From assembly GCF_000252125.1 (NCBI RefSeq), contig NZ_AHKF01000011.1, positions 1-64,000 on the forward strand: DNA of 64,000 nt. The letters are read 5' to 3'. The DNA is from Flavobacterium frigoris PS1. Lineage in GTDB: Bacteria; Bacteroidota; Bacteroidia; Flavobacteriales; Flavobacteriaceae. Below are positions 9,438 to 17,429 of this stretch, one piece after another. Below the pieces are notes generated by a model. That model had not been told where the DNA came from and did not search any database. It saw only the letters and a list, made by a program, of their open reading frames with translations. The position numbers and the translations under genes are program-made. Position 1 is the first letter of the stretch; every line of letters begins with the position of its first letter.

Positions 9438-9445
9438 CAAATTTA
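9438..9445 (-). promoter_or_regulatory. ribF -7 promoter box
   Basis: TAAATTTG on the minus strand, 21 bases upstream of the TTG start at 9416. Its position inside the longer reading frame supports the TTG start. No clear -33 element was seen. Confidence 0.5.
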
Positions 9446-9582
9446 TACTATCTATTTTAAATCTTAAGTATAGTGAGTCGATTTTCATGAAATTAAGGAC
9501 AAAAGCAACCTAATACTTGAAAATCAAAGGTTAAATTTATTTATTATCGAGGTTTTACATTTATGGATTAGATTAAATGCTT

Positions 9583-9590
9583 TAATTTTG
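9583..9590 (+). promoter_or_regulatory. -7 promoter box for the secreted protease
   Basis: TAATTTTG matches TAnnTTTG and lies 21 bases before the ATG at 9612. The -33 region has only a weak candidate. Confidence 0.5.
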
Positions 9591-9611
9591 ATGCCTAAAT
9601 ACTGTTGAGAT

Positions 9612-12269
9612 ATGAAAAATCACATTCTATATATACTCATCTTGATTTGGTGCTCGTCGCTTCAAGCCCAACATCAGTCGGCTTGGAAAAAAATAAACCA
9701 AAGTGCTACAGCTGCTTTTGATAAAAATAGTAATAAATCCGGTTCCAATAAACAGTCGTTATTTCGTCTAGATCAGCATGCTTTATTACAGTCATTGGCT
9801 ACAATTAGTAGTAGTACCGATAAAAAGAGAAGTGTTGAAATTAGTATGCCTAATTCAAGCGGAGTGATGGAGCAATTTCTGGTATGGGAATCTTCTAATT
9901 TTGAACCGGAATTACAGGCTAAATATCCTGACATCAGGGCTTATGCCGGAATTGGACTTACTGATAAAAAAGCGTCACTAAATTTTAGTTTGTCTCCAAA
10001 GGGGGTTCAATCTATGGTTTTAAGAGCTGATAGCGGATCCGAGTTTATAGAAATTTCGCAGGAAGACCCTTCTCTTTATGTTGTTTTTTCTTCTGAAAAC
10101 AGGGTTAAAGGGGGCTTGCCGTTTGTGTGTCAAACCGAAGATGTGGCTATTAGTAAGGAATTACTAAGCAAAACGGCTAAAATTGCTGCTAATAACAAAG
10201 TTTTTAAGACGTTGCGTTTGGCGTTGTCATGCACCGGGGAATATGCTGTTTATCATGGTGGAACAGTGGCAAAAGCGCTTGCGGCAATGAATGCTACAAT
10301 GGCTCGCGTCAACGGTATTTTTAATAAGGACTTGGCGTTAAAGTTGGTGATTATTGCTAATAATAGTTTGATAACATATACAAATACCGCCACAGACCCA
10401 TATTCTGACGCAACTGCTGGAGTTGCCGGAGAATGGTCTAATGAGTTACAGGCTGATTTAACCAGTAAAATAGGGAATGCTAATTATGACATTGGTCATT
10501 TATTTGGAGCTTCCGGAGGAGGAGGGAATGCAGATTGCATTGGCTGTGTGTGCGATACAGGAAAAGGAAGGGCTTATACTTCACCAGCAGACAACAAGCC
10601 TGAAGGAGATACTTTTGATATTGATTTTGTTGCTCATGAGATGGGGCATCAACTTGGTGCAAATCATACTTTTTCCTATGAACTTGAGGGAACTGGAGTA
10701 AATGTGGAACCCGGTAGTGGATCAACCATTATGGGATATGCGGGAATAACTACGGATTACGATGTTCAGTCTAATTCAGATGATTATTTTGCGTATGCCA
10801 GTATTAAGCAAATTCAGGACAATCTGAGTCAAAAAACCTGTCCCGTTAGCACTGCTTTAACTAACATTCCACCAGTTATAAATGCGGGCTTTGATTATTC
10901 GATTCCTAAAGGGACTGCTTTTGTGTTAAGGGGAACTGGTTCAGATTCTGCCGGGGATGTCTTGAGTTATACTTGGGAACAAAATGATTCGGCTACAAGT
11001 TCAAGCGGTGCAAACAGTTTGGCTATTCCTACTAAAACAGACGGGCCTTTATTTAGGTCTTTGTATCCGGGAGTTAGTCCTATACGATATATGCCGGCTT
11101 TTAGTAATGTCTTGTCTAATAAATTAACAAGCAAGTGGGAGTCAGTTTCTACTGTGGCTAGAACGCTTCGCTTTGTATTGACGGGCAGGGATAATGCGGC
11201 ACTGGGAACTGCGCAAACAAATTCAGATGAGACACTAATTACTGTAAGTGGAACAGCTGGACCATTTATTGTAACCTCACAGAATGTAGAAAATCTTAGT
11301 TGGTTTCAAGGGACAAATCAAACGATAACTTGGAGTGTTAACAATTCTAATACTTTGGGAGGGTCTACAAATGTGAATATTAAACTCTCTACGGATGGTG
11401 GTTTGACTTTTCCAACAACGTTAAGGGCTAACACGCCAAATGATGGTTCGGAAATCGTTACAGTTCCTAATATTGAAGCAAAAAACTGTAGGCTTTTAAT
11501 TGAGCCTACTGCTAATATTTTTTATGCTATTAATAGCAAAGCCTTTTCAATTGGATATTCGGTTAAATCGTCATGCGGTTCCTTTTCTTTTGCTGCGCCA
11601 TTTTCTATACCAGAACAGGCTGCATATACTGCAAGGACAATAAGTTTTCCGGCCTCGACCGGTACGATATCCGATGTTAATTTTAATGTAGATTTCACTC
11701 ATGCCTATCTTGCTGATGTTGAAATGGAGATCGTAAGTCCTCAAGGGACAACCGTGAAACTGTTTGATAAGAGTTGTGGAAATAGAAATGGTACTTTAGT
11801 TATAAACTATGATGATTTAGGGGATGAGCTTGCTTGTGGAGTCACCACTGTGCAAACTGTAGCGCCATTTCAGCCGTTGGCGGCATTTAATGGAGAGAAC
11901 CCTCAAGGAGACTGGACATTCAGAATTAGGGATGCGTTTTTAGGGGATTTAGGCACTTTAAATTCGGCTTCAATGACTATTTGTACTCAGACATTTACAT
12001 TAGGTACAGCTGATTTTGAAATTAATGATTTTGTGATGTATCCGAATCCGAACAAAGGGATTTTTAATATTCAATTTAGTAGTCAATCAACAGACGAAGT
12101 AAAAGTGTTGGTTCATGATTTATTGGGCAGGAAATTATTTGAAAAGCAATATCAAAACAATGGTAATTTCAATGAAAGTATTCAATTAAAAAGTATACAG
12201 GCCGGACTTTATTTGTTGACTGTTATTGATGGGGATAGGAAAGAAATTAGAAAAATTTTGATTCAATAA
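9612..12269 (+). CDS. Secreted reprolysin-like zinc metalloprotease with P-domain and T9SS tail
   Basis: 885 residues. A signal peptide (about 1-20, ending SLQAQ) is followed by a propeptide-like region (about 21-195). The M12B/reprolysin-like catalytic domain has the zinc motif HExxHxxGxxH (H342, E343, H346, H352) and a downstream Met-turn-like STIMGYAG. An Ig-like/cadherin-like stretch comes next, then a proprotein-convertase P-domain (about residues 655-795, with NPQGDWTFRIRD). The last ~75 residues are a type A T9SS signal (YPNPNKGIFNI...VLVHDLLGRKLFE...AGLYLLTV). It is likely exported through T9SS as an extracellular protease for protein nutrients or host/prey tissue. The substrate is unknown. 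A terminator follows the stop. Confidence 0.93.
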   Translation: MKNHILYILILIWCSSLQAQHQSAWKKINQSATAAFDKNSNKSGSNKQSLFRLDQHALLQSLATISSSTDKKRSVEISMPNSSGVMEQFLVWESSNFEPELQAKYPDIRAYAGIGLTDKKASLNFSLSPKGVQSMVLRADSGSEFIEISQEDPSLYVVFSSENRVKGGLPFVCQTEDVAISKELLSKTAKIAANNKVFKTLRLALSCTGEYAVYHGGTVAKALAAMNATMARVNGIFNKDLALKLVIIANNSLITYTNTATDPYSDATAGVAGEWSNELQADLTSKIGNANYDIGHLFGASGGGGNADCIGCVCDTGKGRAYTSPADNKPEGDTFDIDFVAHEMGHQLGANHTFSYELEGTGVNVEPGSGSTIMGYAGITTDYDVQSNSDDYFAYASIKQIQDNLSQKTCPVSTALTNIPPVINAGFDYSIPKGTAFVLRGTGSDSAGDVLSYTWEQNDSATSSSGANSLAIPTKTDGPLFRSLYPGVSPIRYMPAFSNVLSNKLTSKWESVSTVARTLRFVLTGRDNAALGTAQTNSDETLITVSGTAGPFIVTSQNVENLSWFQGTNQTITWSVNNSNTLGGSTNVNIKLSTDGGLTFPTTLRANTPNDGSEIVTVPNIEAKNCRLLIEPTANIFYAINSKAFSIGYSVKSSCGSFSFAAPFSIPEQAAYTARTISFPASTGTISDVNFNVDFTHAYLADVEMEIVSPQGTTVKLFDKSCGNRNGTLVINYDDLGDELACGVTTVQTVAPFQPLAAFNGENPQGDWTFRIRDAFLGDLGTLNSASMTICTQTFTLGTADFEINDFVMYPNPNKGIFNIQFSSQSTDEVKVLVHDLLGRKLFEKQYQNNGNFNESIQLKSIQAGLYLLTVIDGDRKEIRKILIQ

Positions 12270-12284
12270 TCAGAGTATAAAATA

Positions 12285-12320
12285 AAGAGGGAAGCATATC
12301 AGTATGCTTCCCTTTTTTAT
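12285..12320. terminator. Bidirectional terminator between protease and pth
   Basis: A perfect 10-bp stem (GGGAAGCATA at 12290-12299 with TATGCTTCCC at 12304-12313), loop TCAG, then TTTTTT on the plus strand and an A/T-rich tail on the other side. It serves the protease gene and overlaps the end of the convergent pth gene. Confidence 0.88.
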
Positions 12321-12886
12321 TTTCCGTTAAATGCGGTCATGGTGTTTTCCAGTCCTGCAGTTCCAAACGATTTTATGATTTCAGATGCTATTTCTAGTCT
12401 TTCAGGAAGAGCGACTTTTTCTTCATCGTCCCAGTCTCCAAGGACGTAATCAATTTGTTTTCCTTTTTTGAATTCATCACTGATACCAAATCTAAAGCGG
12501 GTGTATTGATTAGTGTTCAGAATTAAGTTGATGTTTTTTAATCCATTGTGTCCTCCGTCACTACCTTTTGGTTTAATACGGATGGTTCCAAAAGATAAAT
12601 TCAGGTCATCTGTGATAACGAATAGATTTTCCAATGGAATGTTTTCTTTTTCCATCCAATATTGAACCGCTTTTCCGCTTAGGTTCATATAGGTATTGGG
12701 TTTCAGGAGGAAAAATGTTCTTCCCTTGAATTTGTATTCGGCTAGCGCGCCTAGTTTTACTGTCTGAAATGACAGCGCCTCTTTTTTTGCAAAATGATCT
12801 AGTATTTTGAATCCAATGTTGTGACGGGTGTTCACGTACTCAGCGCCAATGTTGCCAAGTCCAACAATTAAAAATTTATTACTCAT
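12317..12886 (-). CDS. pth: Peptidyl-tRNA hydrolase
   Basis: Releases peptides from stalled peptidyl-tRNA in the cytoplasm so that the tRNA can be reused. Family motifs are GLGNIGAEYxNTRHNIG (catalytic His in RHNIG), KPNTYMNLSG, DDLNLxFG and GSDGGHNGLK. Start choice: the ATG at 12886 gives 189 residues, the usual family length. An in-frame ATG at 12991 would add 35 poorly conserved residues, but the promoter -7 box at 12996-13003 puts the transcript start almost on that ATG. The long form would therefore need leaderless translation; it cannot be excluded. Confidence 0.93.
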   Translation of the reverse strand: MSNKFLIVGLGNIGAEYVNTRHNIGFKILDHFAKKEALSFQTVKLGALAEYKFKGRTFFLLKPNTYMNLSGKAVQYWMEKENIPLENLFVITDDLNLSFGTIRIKPKGSDGGHNGLKNINLILNTNQYTRFRFGISDEFKKGKQIDYVLGDWDDEEKVALPERLEIASEIIKSFGTAGLENTMTAFNGK

Positions 12887-12995
12887 GCTTTTTATATTAG
12901 CTTTTTGGTGTTCGTGAACCTCCGGTTTCATGGGATTGGTATTGTCTTCTGTTTGTTTTGATGAAAATATAGTTCTGATCCATTTTATCATGCTG

Positions 12996-13026
12996 CAAAA
13001 GTAATCTTAATTAGATAAATTGTCAA
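12996..13026 (-). promoter_or_regulatory. pth promoter (Bacteroidota -33/-7 type)
   Basis: On the minus strand, TTG (13024-13026), 20 bases, then TACTTTTG (12996-13003), a full match to the consensus. Transcription would start at about 12990, which bears on the choice of pth start codon. Confidence 0.7.
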
Positions 13027-13220
13027 TTAGATAATTAGATAATTTGGTAGAGTATGTTGAAGGAGTTTTCTAAGGATAGATAAAATTGTAAAATAGCCCC
13101 GATAGTAATGAAAATCCTTTTTGTTGCCTTTTTTGGCGGGCAAAAAGATTGAAGTGAATAGCGGGACAAATGGTATGAGGAAATAAATAGTTGCGCTCCT
13201 AAAAATAAAAAAGCTACATC

Positions 13221-13255
13221 AAAAAAAAAGCACCAGTTGTGAAACTGATGCTTTT
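13221..13255 (-). terminator. Terminator after rplY
   Basis: Read on the minus strand, a stem AAAAGCATCAGTT / AACTGGTGCTTTT (one mismatch) with a small loop, followed by nine T. It lies 20 bases after the rplY stop and separates rplY from pth. Confidence 0.85.
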
Positions 13256-13274
13256 AGTATTTGTAGAGAAAATA

Positions 13275-13886
13275 TTATTTTTTCTTTCCTTTTGCAGGTC
13301 CTGCTTTCGCAGCTTTTGCAGCTTCTTGAGCCGCTTTCATAGCAGCACGAGAAATCTTCACTTGACAAATAACAGTATTGTCAGGGTGCATGATTTTGAA
13401 GTTTTCAGTAGGCACTTTAGTAACGTATAATTTGTTACCCATGTCAAGTCCAGTAATGTCAGCTTCGATAAAATCAGGAAGATTTTTAGGCAAAGCTCTT
13501 ACTTTAAGTTTACGGTTGTTTAAACGTAAATCTCCACCGGCCATAACTCCTTTAGAGTTACCAATGATTTTTACTGGAACTTCAATAGTGATTTCTTTTT
13601 CGTCAAAAATTTGAAAGAAGTCAATATGTAAAATTCTGTCAGACACCGGGTGAACCTGAATGTCTTGTAGAATTGCATTGAATGATTTTCCTTCAAGTTC
13701 GATCACAACTGTGTGAGCGTTTGGAGTGTAAACCAAGCTTTTGAATGCTTTTTCTTCTGCTGAAAAATGTACTGGTTGATCTCCTCCGTATATAACGCAA
13801 GGAACCGCTCCAGCATTACGTAAGGCTTTAGTCGCAACTTTTCCCACGCTTTCTCTTTCTGATCCTTTAATTGTAATCGATTTCAT
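13275..13886 (-). CDS. rplY: 50S ribosomal protein L25 / general stress protein Ctc
   Basis: 203 residues, the long Ctc form. The N-terminal L25 5S-rRNA-binding domain (about 1-92) has the RESVGK...[13 protein letters not shown] motif. A C-terminal beta domain (about 93-180) follows, with a Lys/Ala-rich tail ending KGKKK. The protein binds 5S rRNA in the central protuberance of the large subunit, and the longer form is linked to stress in other bacteria. It lies 113 bases downstream of prs in the same direction and upstream of pth, an arrangement common in flavobacteria and typical for Ctc and Pth in many phyla. Confidence 0.96.
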   Translation of the reverse strand: MKSITIKGSERESVGKVATKALRNAGAVPCVIYGGDQPVHFSAEEKAFKSLVYTPNAHTVVIELEGKSFNAILQDIQVHPVSDRILHIDFFQIFDEKEITIEVPVKIIGNSKGVMAGGDLRLNNRKLKVRALPKNLPDFIEADITGLDMGNKLYVTKVPTENFKIMHPDNTVICQVKISRAAMKAAQEAAKAAKAGPAKGKKK

Positions 13887-13927
13887 TGTAAAAAATATAT
13901 AGTTAATAATAAAAAAATACTTGTTTG

Positions 13928-13995
13928 ATGCTTTAAGCGCAATGCTTTAAGCTTTTAGTGTACATAAAGTCTTTTGTCTTTCGACATAAAGTCTT
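13928..13995. repeat. Two pairs of short direct repeats between prs and rplY
   Basis: ATGCTTTAAGC occurs at 13928-13938 and 13942-13952. ACATAAAGTCTT occurs at 13962-13973 and 13984-13995. Both pairs lie in the 113-base gap between prs and rplY. They may be small tandem duplications or protein-binding sites; GCTTAAAGC is itself palindromic. Confidence 0.6.
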
Positions 13996-13999
13996 CGTA

Positions 14000-14941
14000 T
14001 TACATTAAAAATTTTCCACTGATGGAATTGTTGTGGTGCACCATGTGCATAACTTCAGCAAAAAGAGGCGCACAACTCACTACTCTTATTTTGTTCGATT
14101 TTTTCTTTAAAGGAATAGAATCGGTAACTATTAATTCTAATAATTTAGAATTCTCTATTTTTTCGTAAGCGTCCCCTGATAATATAGCATGGGTACAAAT
14201 GGCTCTTACGCTCAATGCTCCTTTTTCTATCATTAAATCAGCGGCTTTCGCCAAAGTTCCTCCGGTATCGATCATGTCATCTACCAAAATTACGTTTCGG
14301 CCTTTTACCTCACCAATCAATTCCATGGTGTCGATAATGTTAGCTTCTTTTCTTTGTTTGTAACAGATCACTACGCTAGATTCTAAAAATTTAGAATAAG
14401 CATAAGCTCTTTTTGAACCTCCCATATCTGGTGAGGCTATAGTCAAATTTTCTAATCCCAAGCTTTCTACATAAGGTAAAAAGATAGTAGATGCGAAAAG
14501 GTGATCAACTGGTTTTTCAAAAAATCCTTGAATTTGATCAGCGTGCAAATCCATGGTCATTATTCTTGTCGCTCCAGCAGTTTCTAACAATTTAGCTGTT
14601 AGTTTTGCTCCTATCGGCACTCTTGGCTTGTCTTTTCTGTCTTGTCTTGCCCAGCCAAAGTAAGGAATTACTGCAGTTATATGTCTTGCTGAGGCACGTT
14701 TTGCGGCATCTATCATAAGTAACAATTCCATCAGATTGTCTGAATTTGGAAAAGTAGAACAAACAATAAACACACGTAATCCTCTGATAGACTCTTCGTA
14801 AGAAGGTTGGAACTCACCATCACTGTATTTTGACATGGTAACCTTACCTAATGGAATCCCGTATTTCTCGGCAATCTGCTCCGCTAGATATACACTTTGT
14901 GAACAAGCGAAAATTTTAGCTTCTGGTTCTAGGTGTGACAT
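14000..14941 (-). CDS. prs: Ribose-phosphate pyrophosphokinase (PRPP synthase)
   Basis: Makes PRPP from ribose 5-phosphate and ATP for purine, pyrimidine, histidine and NAD synthesis. 313 residues, normal for a class I enzyme. Visible motifs: YSDGEFQPSYEESIRG near the N terminus, the YFGWARQDRKD flexible loop region, the DLHADQIQGFF metal/ATP site (from residue 131) and the PRPP-binding loop VDDMIDTGGT (220-229). It lies upstream of rplY and may share its transcript. A -7 box is present at 14991-14998. Confidence 0.97.
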   Translation of the reverse strand: MSHLEPEAKIFACSQSVYLAEQIAEKYGIPLGKVTMSKYSDGEFQPSYEESIRGLRVFIVCSTFPNSDNLMELLLMIDAAKRASARHITAVIPYFGWARQDRKDKPRVPIGAKLTAKLLETAGATRIMTMDLHADQIQGFFEKPVDHLFASTIFLPYVESLGLENLTIASPDMGGSKRAYAYSKFLESSVVICYKQRKEANIIDTMELIGEVKGRNVILVDDMIDTGGTLAKAADLMIEKGALSVRAICTHAILSGDAYEKIENSKLLELIVTDSIPLKKKSNKIRVVSCAPLFAEVMHMVHHNNSISGKFLM

Positions 14942-14990
14942 TTAATTTGTTGTTTTGTAGTTAGTTGTGTGTTTCGTTTTTAACGAGGTG

Positions 14991-14998
14991 CAAATTTA
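14991..14998 (-). promoter_or_regulatory. prs -7 promoter box
   Basis: TAAATTTG on the minus strand, 49 bases before the prs ATG. No convincing -33 element at the usual distance. Confidence 0.5.
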
Positions 14999-15064
14999 TG
15001 AAATTAATTCAACTGTGAAAGGAAAAAATTAAGATTTTTTAGTAGAACTTTTAATATTATTTTT

Positions 15065-15072
15065 TACATTTG
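15065..15072 (+). promoter_or_regulatory. -7 promoter box for tRNA-Leu
   Basis: TACATTTG matches TAnnTTTG. Transcription would start near 15078, giving a precursor with a 5' leader of about 80 bases before the mature tRNA at 15158. The promoter is divergent from that of prs. Confidence 0.5.
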
Positions 15073-15157
15073 CACCGTGTTAAAGGAAAAAGATGTTTGG
15101 CTACCACTAGATATCTCTTTATTGCGTGAAATAACTGTTGTTATTTCTGTCTGCTAA

Positions 15158-15237
15158 GCCCGGATGGCGGAATTGGTAGACGCGCTGGTCTCAAACACCT
15201 GTGGGAAACCGTGCCGGTTCGACTCCGGCTCCGGGTA
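15158..15237 (+). tRNA. tRNA-Leu (anticodon CAA)
   Basis: The acceptor stem GCCCGGA pairs with TCCGGGT (G1-U72 wobble) and the discriminator is A at 15237. The D-arm GCGGAATTGGTAGACGC, short variable arm GGGAAACC and T-arm GCCGGTTCGACTCCGGC are all visible. The anticodon loop CTCAAAC places CAA after the invariant T33. The anticodon stem CTGGT/ACCTG has one T-T mismatch at its second pair. As is common in this phylum, the 3' CCA is not encoded. A strong terminator follows. Confidence 0.95.
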
Positions 15238-15240
15238 CAA

Positions 15241-15268
15241 AAACCGCTTCGAAAGAAGCGGTTTTTTT
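15241..15268. terminator. Terminator after tRNA-Leu, also serving the convergent regulator gene
   Basis: Perfect 10-bp stem AAACCGCTTC (15241-15250) / GAAGCGGTTT (15255-15264) with GAAA loop and a run of seven T. On the other strand the tail is TTTTTG, so it can also end the regulator gene that stops at 15278. Confidence 0.92.
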
Positions 15269-15277
15269 GGTTTTATA

Positions 15278-16276
15278 TTATAAAGAGTTCCTAAGTATCA
15301 AAGCACTTTTATTCTCAATCTGGTCTTTTGTTCCTTTGAGAATCATTTCTGCAAGAATTTTTCCCATAGCTTCAAAGTTTGTAGAAATAGTAGTGATTCC
15401 ATTTTCTACAATTTTTTTCAATGGAGTTTCGTTATATGAAATAATCCCGTAATCACTACCTAACTTTAGGTTTTGAAGCTTTGATTTTTCAATCACGCTT
15501 ACTAAATCACGATCAGTCGGAATAATATACACTTCCCCCTTTTTTAGTTCTCTATTTTTAAAATCTGAAATAATTTCATAGTTGAAATTGTGGTCTGCAC
15601 AAAAATTTTCAAATCCTATTTTCATGCCTAGTGGCTCGCGAAACCCTGGGAATATTAAAATGAGCTTTTCATATTTGTTTAATTTGGTCTTTCCCTTTAG
15701 TAAACCACTATAAATGTCTTTAAGGTGATTTTGGTATATCGCAGGATAGGATTTTAAGTCGGGATTCGTTTGGTCTAATATATACACATCGTTAACCGGT
15801 AGGGTTTTTATAACGGCTGCGGCCTCAACTAAATTGGTGGGCATTATAATGTATTTAGTGTAGTTTCCATTACTGTCATTTATTAGTTTTTTAAAAACTT
15901 TGATATTAAAATGGTGAAAAAAGATATCAACTTGTGCCTCTTTTCCAATGTTTTCCAGAAATGAATTGTAGATGTCTTCTTTGAAAATGTTTAACTCTTC
16001 AAATAACAAGAAAATCCTTTGCTTGGTAGATACTTCGGTGCTTTTTATATAGTATCCTTTTCCAAGAATAGCGTAGATTATTCCTCTTTTTTTTAATTCT
16101 TCATAAGCTTGTAGAACAGTATCGCGAGACAATGAAAATTCTAAGCATACCTTGTTTATAGAAGGTAATTTTTCATCTTTTTTTAGTTTGCCATCTTCAA
16201 TAGTCTTTTCTATTGATAAGATGATCTGTTTGTATTTGGGTATCCCAAGATTGTTTTTAATGGAAATTGTTTTCAT
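15278..16276 (-). CDS. GntR-type transcriptional regulator with sugar-binding-like domain
   Basis: 332 residues. An N-terminal GntR winged helix-turn-helix (about 8-78: GIPKYKQIILSIEKTIEDG, LPSINKVCLEFSLSRDTV, GKGYYI) is followed by a C-terminal periplasmic-binding-protein-like domain (about 85-325) of the LacI/AraR kind that senses small sugars. I chose the start at 16276 (MKTISIKN); an upstream in-frame ATG at 16303 lies next to the proposed operator. The gene is transcribed away from galM and the galactoside genes, so a role as their regulator, probably responding to galactose or a galactoside, is a strong inference from context. The regulator's effector is not shown by the sequence. Confidence 0.9.
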   Translation of the reverse strand: MKTISIKNNLGIPKYKQIILSIEKTIEDGKLKKDEKLPSINKVCLEFSLSRDTVLQAYEELKKRGIIYAILGKGYYIKSTEVSTKQRIFLLFEELNIFKEDIYNSFLENIGKEAQVDIFFHHFNIKVFKKLINDSNGNYTKYIIMPTNLVEAAAVIKTLPVNDVYILDQTNPDLKSYPAIYQNHLKDIYSGLLKGKTKLNKYEKLILIFPGFREPLGMKIGFENFCADHNFNYEIISDFKNRELKKGEVYIIPTDRDLVSVIEKSKLQNLKLGSDYGIISYNETPLKKIVENGITTISTNFEAMGKILAEMILKGTKDQIENKSALILRNSL

Positions 16277-16305
16277 GAGACTGATTTTTTTTGCAATATA
16301 CAAAA

Positions 16306-16321
16306 ACCGGTAGGTACTGGT
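16306..16321. promoter_or_regulatory. Candidate operator between the regulator and galM
   Basis: An inverted repeat ACCGGTA-GG-TACTGGT with seven-base arms and one mismatch, in the 126-base divergent gap. Its right arm falls at about the -33 position relative to the galM -7 box (16344-16351), and it is 30 bases from the regulator start. This layout fits a site bound by the adjacent GntR-type protein. Confidence 0.5.
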
Positions 16322-16343
16322 ATGTAAAAGTGAATTATTATTC

Positions 16344-16351
16344 TAATTTTG
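16344..16351 (+). promoter_or_regulatory. galM/galactoside operon -7 promoter box
   Basis: TAATTTTG, a full match to TAnnTTTG. It rules out the in-frame TTG at 16349 as the galM start. The -33 position falls on the candidate operator and has only TGG instead of TTTG, which suggests a weak, regulated promoter. Confidence 0.55.
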
Positions 16352-16402
16352 ATTTTTGATATTAATAAAAAAAGAATAGAAATAAAACACATATCGTATT
16401 TT

Positions 16403-17428
16403 ATGAGTAATTATATAATGAAATTGTTTGGTTTAATGGCTAGCGACGAGCTTGTGGAGTCTTTTGATTTAAGTAACGATAACGGTATGAAATTAACTGT
16501 TATAAACTATGGCGCTACTGTAGTTTCATTAAAAATACCATTAAAAACGGGCGAAGTCATTGATGTTGTTTTAGGGTTCGATAATTTAGAGGCGTATCTT
16601 AAATCTTTTCAATTGAAAAGTCCTCCATATTTTGGAGCAATAGTGGGGAGATTTGCCGGAAGAATAAATAACAGTTTGTTTAATTTGAATGGAAAAGTAT
16701 TTTTATTAAATAAAAACAACAATAGCCATTCTCTTCATGGTGGGATTGATAACTTCAGTCAAAAAGTTTGGAAAGTTGAAAATATATCTGAAGGCAAAAA
16801 CCCATCAATTACATTAAGTTGCTTAAGTCCTGACGGCGACGAAAATTATCCTGGAGAGTTAGCGGTGCAATTGACCTACACTTTGTCTGAGGAAAATGAA
16901 TTAATTATAGAATACCAAGCAAATGGCAGTGAAGATACCATTGTCAATTTGACACATCACAGTTATTTCAATCTTGACGGTCACAAGTCAGATGTATTAG
17001 AGCAAGAGTTAATTGTTAATTCTAAAAAGAGACTGGAAACTACAAATGATAACATTCCAACAGGAAAATTTTTAAACAACATAGAATCTTCATTTGACTT
17101 TAGTAGTCCAAAAAAATGTCCTTCTGAAATTGATACCACCTTTGTTTTAGATAGTAGAGAGGAGTTTGCAGCTTCACTTTTTAACAAAAGGAATATGCTA
17201 AAAATGACTGTTTATACTGATCAACCTGGAGTTCATATTTATGTTGGGGGGAATTGTTTTAATGAAGTGAAAGGCAAAGAAAATTGTGATTATCATAATG
17301 TAAGTGGAATATGTTTTGAAACTCAAAATTTTCCAGACGCACCTAATCACGAAAATTTTCCAAATTCAATATTGAAAAATGGAGAGACTTATCAACACAA
17401 AACAATTTATAAATTTCAATCTTTTTAA
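16403..17428 (+). CDS. galM: Aldose 1-epimerase (galactose mutarotase)
   Basis: Interconverts beta- and alpha-galactose, producing the alpha form that galactokinase uses. Family motifs: TVINYGATVVSL, GAIVGRFAGRI, HSLHGG, NLTHHSYFNLDGH (the catalytic His region), and a C-terminal FETQNFPDAPNH with the expected catalytic acid. About 341 residues, normal length. It has no signal peptide from the chosen start, so it is probably cytoplasmic. Other possible starts are the ATGs at 16418 and 16436. It is first in the gal locus, and only one base separates its stop from the next start, so the two genes are likely translationally coupled. Confidence 0.93.
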   Translation: MSNYIMKLFGLMASDELVESFDLSNDNGMKLTVINYGATVVSLKIPLKTGEVIDVVLGFDNLEAYLKSFQLKSPPYFGAIVGRFAGRINNSLFNLNGKVFLLNKNNNSHSLHGGIDNFSQKVWKVENISEGKNPSITLSCLSPDGDENYPGELAVQLTYTLSEENELIIEYQANGSEDTIVNLTHHSYFNLDGHKSDVLEQELIVNSKKRLETTNDNIPTGKFLNNIESSFDFSSPKKCPSEIDTTFVLDSREEFAASLFNKRNMLKMTVYTDQPGVHIYVGGNCFNEVKGKENCDYHNVSGICFETQNFPDAPNHENFPNSILKNGETYQHKTIYKFQSF

Positions 17429-17429
17429 T

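Noticed and set aside
8493..9611. Possible FMN riboswitch near ribF
   Set aside because: The leader predicted from the promoter is only about 15 bases and no conserved RFN-element motifs were seen.
16349..16402. Upstream TTG start for galM
   Set aside because: It lies inside the -7 promoter box, so it would not be transcribed from that promoter.
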